5,308 nt of DNA from Acidobacteriota bacterium (GTDB taxonomy: Bacteria > Acidobacteriota > Terriglobia > Terriglobales > Acidobacteriaceae), in NCBI GenBank assembly GCA_021798655.1, contig JAJZFE010000147.1, positions 1 to 5,308 of the forward strand, given 5' to 3'. Below are positions 3,774 to 5,308 of this stretch, piece by piece. A program made the translations under genes and the position numbers. Position 1 is the stretch's first letter. Each line of letters begins with the position of its first letter. The notes below the pieces were generated by a model, which saw only the letters and a program-made list of their open reading frames with translations, did not search any database and was not told the DNA's origin.

Positions 3774-5308
3774 ATGATCCAATCCCTGAATCCGGCCACA
3801 GGAAAGCTGCTCCGCAGCTTTGACCCGCTCACACCCGAAGCTCTCAACGCCAAGCTCGCCCTGGCCGCCAGCGCCGCCAGAACCTACCCCAACGAGTCGC
3901 TCGACCAGCGCATCTTCTGGATGCGCCGCCTCGCCGCGCTGCTCGACGCCGACCTCGAAGAGCTCGCCGCCACCATGACCGCCGAGATGGGCAAGACCCT
4001 CGCCTCCGCGCGCGCCGAAGTCGCCAAGTGCGCCTCCGTCTGCCGCTACTACGCCGAGCACGCCGCCCGCATCCTCACCCCCGAGCCTATCGCCACCGAG
4101 CACGCCGAGGCCTACGTCCGCTACGACCCCCTCGGCGTCATCCTCGCCGTCATGCCCTGGAACTTCCCCCTCTGGCAGGTCTTCCGCTTCGCCGCCCCCG
4201 CGCTCATGGCGGGCAACGTCGGCCTCCTCAAGCACGCCTCCAACGTTCCTCAGTGCGCCCTCGCCATCGAAGCCCTCATCCGCCGCGCCGGCTTCCCCCG
4301 CGGCACCTTCCAGACCCTCCTCATAGAATCCCGCCAGGTCGAAGGCCTGCTTTCCGACGACCGTGTAGCCGCCGTCACCGTCACCGGTTCCGAGGCCGCC
4401 GGCCGAGCCATCGCAGCGCAGGCCGGCTGGCTCATCAAGAAGACCGTGCTCGAGCTCGGCGGCTCTGACCCCTTCATCGTCCTTCCTTCCGCTGACCTCG
4501 ACGCGGCCATCTCCAACGCCATCAAGGCACGCTGCATCAACAACGGCCAAAGTTGCATCGCCGCCAAGCGCTTCCTCGTCCACGAGACCATCTACCCCGA
4601 GTTCGAGAAGCGATTCGTCGCCGGCATGGCCGCCCTCCGCATCGGTGACCCCACCCTCGACACCACCGACATCGGCCCCCTTGCCACAGCTCAGATCGTC
4701 GACGAACTCCTCGAGCAGGTCACCCGCGCCCGCGAATCCGGAGGACGCGTCCTCACCGGCGGCTCTCGTGCTGTCAACGTCGAGGGCGGCAAATACGGAA
4801 ACTACTTCCAGCCCACCGTCATCGCTGGCATCATGCGCAATGCTCCCATCTGTCAGGAAGAGATCTTCGGCCCTGTCGCTCTACTCTTTCGCATCGGCTC
4901 ACTCAGCGAGGCCATCGCACTGGCCAACGACACACCCTTCGGCCTCGCCGCCAGCGCCTGGACCACCGACGACGCCGAGCAGCATCGCCTCGCCGCCGAA
5001 CTTCAGTGCGGCGCCGTCTTCTTCAATACTCCCGTCGCCAGCGACCCGCGCCTTCCCTTCGGTGGCGTCAAACGCTCTGGCTACGGCCGCGAACTCTCCA
5101 CCGCCGGCATGCGCGAGTTCCTCAACGCCAAGACCGTCGTCGTCGCCGGTCCGCTCCGCGAAACTCAACCATCGCTCTTTGATCCACCCACCTCCCAACC
5201 CCATAGCGACAAGCCCAGCGAGTTTCAACAGATCGCCGATCAGTTGCGCAAATTCGAGCCTCGCAAGGCCTCCATCCCAGCCTCCGAGTCGCTCACCCCC
5301 GAGAACCG
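3774..5308 (+). CDS. NAD(P)-dependent aldehyde dehydrogenase, succinate-semialdehyde type, 3' end outside window
   Basis: An aldehyde dehydrogenase that oxidises an aldehyde to the acid with NAD(P)+. It is nearest to the GabD1/Sad (YneI) group of succinate-semialdehyde dehydrogenases. Landmarks from the ATG: Asn130 in MPWNFPLWQ, Lys153 in LLKHASN, a TGS turn before the nucleotide site, general base Glu227 in LELGGSDPF, nucleophile Cys261 in NNGQSCIAAKRF, and EEIFGPV near the C-terminus. The Asn-Lys (23) and Glu-Cys (34) spacings are canonical. LLKHASNVPQCALAIE is typical of the GabD1 type. The catalytic core ends near Gly459 (base 5150), the usual family length, but no stop follows. The frame continues for 52 more codons to the window edge with a Pro/Ser/Gln-rich tail. 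Substrate is unproven; other small semialdehydes are possible. It follows the UAH gene by 110 bp on the same strand. Confidence 0.9.
   Translation, partial: MIQSLNPATGKLLRSFDPLTPEALNAKLALAASAARTYPNESLDQRIFWMRRLAALLDADLEELAATMTAEMGKTLASARAEVAKCASVCRYYAEHAARILTPEPIATEHAEAYVRYDPLGVILAVMPWNFPLWQVFRFAAPALMAGNVGLLKHASNVPQCALAIEALIRRAGFPRGTFQTLLIESRQVEGLLSDDRVAAVTVTGSEAAGRAIAAQAGWLIKKTVLELGGSDPFIVLPSADLDAAISNAIKARCINNGQSCIAAKRFLVHETIYPEFEKRFVAGMAALRIGDPTLDTTDIGPLATAQIVDELLEQVTRARESGGRVLTGGSRAVNVEGGKYGNYFQPTVIAGIMRNAPICQEEIFGPVALLFRIGSLSEAIALANDTPFGLAASAWTTDDAEQHRLAAELQCGAVFFNTPVASDPRLPFGGVKRSGYGRELSTAGMREFLNAKTVVVAGPLRETQPSLFDPPTSQPHSDKPSEFQQIADQLRKFEPRKASIPASESLTPEN
5151..5308 (+). other. C-terminal extension of the aldehyde dehydrogenase
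   Basis: These 52 codons follow the normal family end and contain no stop. The residues are polar and Pro/Ser/Gln/Lys-rich (for example SLFDPPTSQP) and then a short potentially helical stretch, EFQQIADQLRKFE. A- or T-ending codons are about 15 of 52, more frequent than in the adjacent core. The stretch resembles a disordered linker and may lead to a further domain beyond the window. Confidence 0.65.

Overview
The window is high-GC bacterial DNA with a very strong preference for C-ending codons. All four genes lie on the + strand, and the spacers carry short tandem repeats and repeat-like debris. GC content, codon use, pyrimidine-rich hexamer/heptamer arrays and TCATCCTGAG..GCGAAGGACC-type intergenic sequence together recall soil Acidobacteriota of the Terriglobia (Edaphobacter, Granulicella or Terriglobus type). 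That placement is an inference from style; no taxonomic marker gene is present.

Layout. (1) Positions 1-1188: an M20 amidohydrolase cut by the left edge, read as allantoate amidohydrolase (AllC/AAH). (2) 1189-1252: a 64-bp spacer with four 7-bp repeats. (3) 1253-2017: a bicupin (S)-ureidoglycine aminohydrolase (AllE/UGlyAH). (4) 2018-2349: a 332-bp non-coding gap made almost wholly of repeats. It holds a 22-unit hexamer array with a dodecamer core, two hairpin-bearing interspersed segments and a degenerate heptamer run. (5) 2350-3663: a second, diverged M20 enzyme that closely resembles plant ureidoglycolate amidohydrolase (UAH). (6) 3664-3773: a 110-bp spacer. (7) 3774 to the right edge: an aldehyde dehydrogenase of the succinate-semialdehyde dehydrogenase (GabD1/Sad-like) type. 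Its frame stays open at least 52 codons past the normal end of the family.

How the genes fit together. The first three genes, in reaction order, encode the complete hydrolytic ureide route known from plants. Allantoate goes to (S)-ureidoglycine, then (S)-ureidoglycolate, then glyoxylate, with all four nitrogens released as ammonia. This differs from the bacterial variant ending in ureidoglycolate lyase (urea + glyoxylate). The aldehyde dehydrogenase is not a known step of this route and its link is uncertain.

The three visible start codons all lack a recognisable Shine-Dalgarno sequence. The known families explain the coding content well. The less explained parts are the repeat-filled gap inside the pathway cluster and the C-terminal extension of the dehydrogenase.
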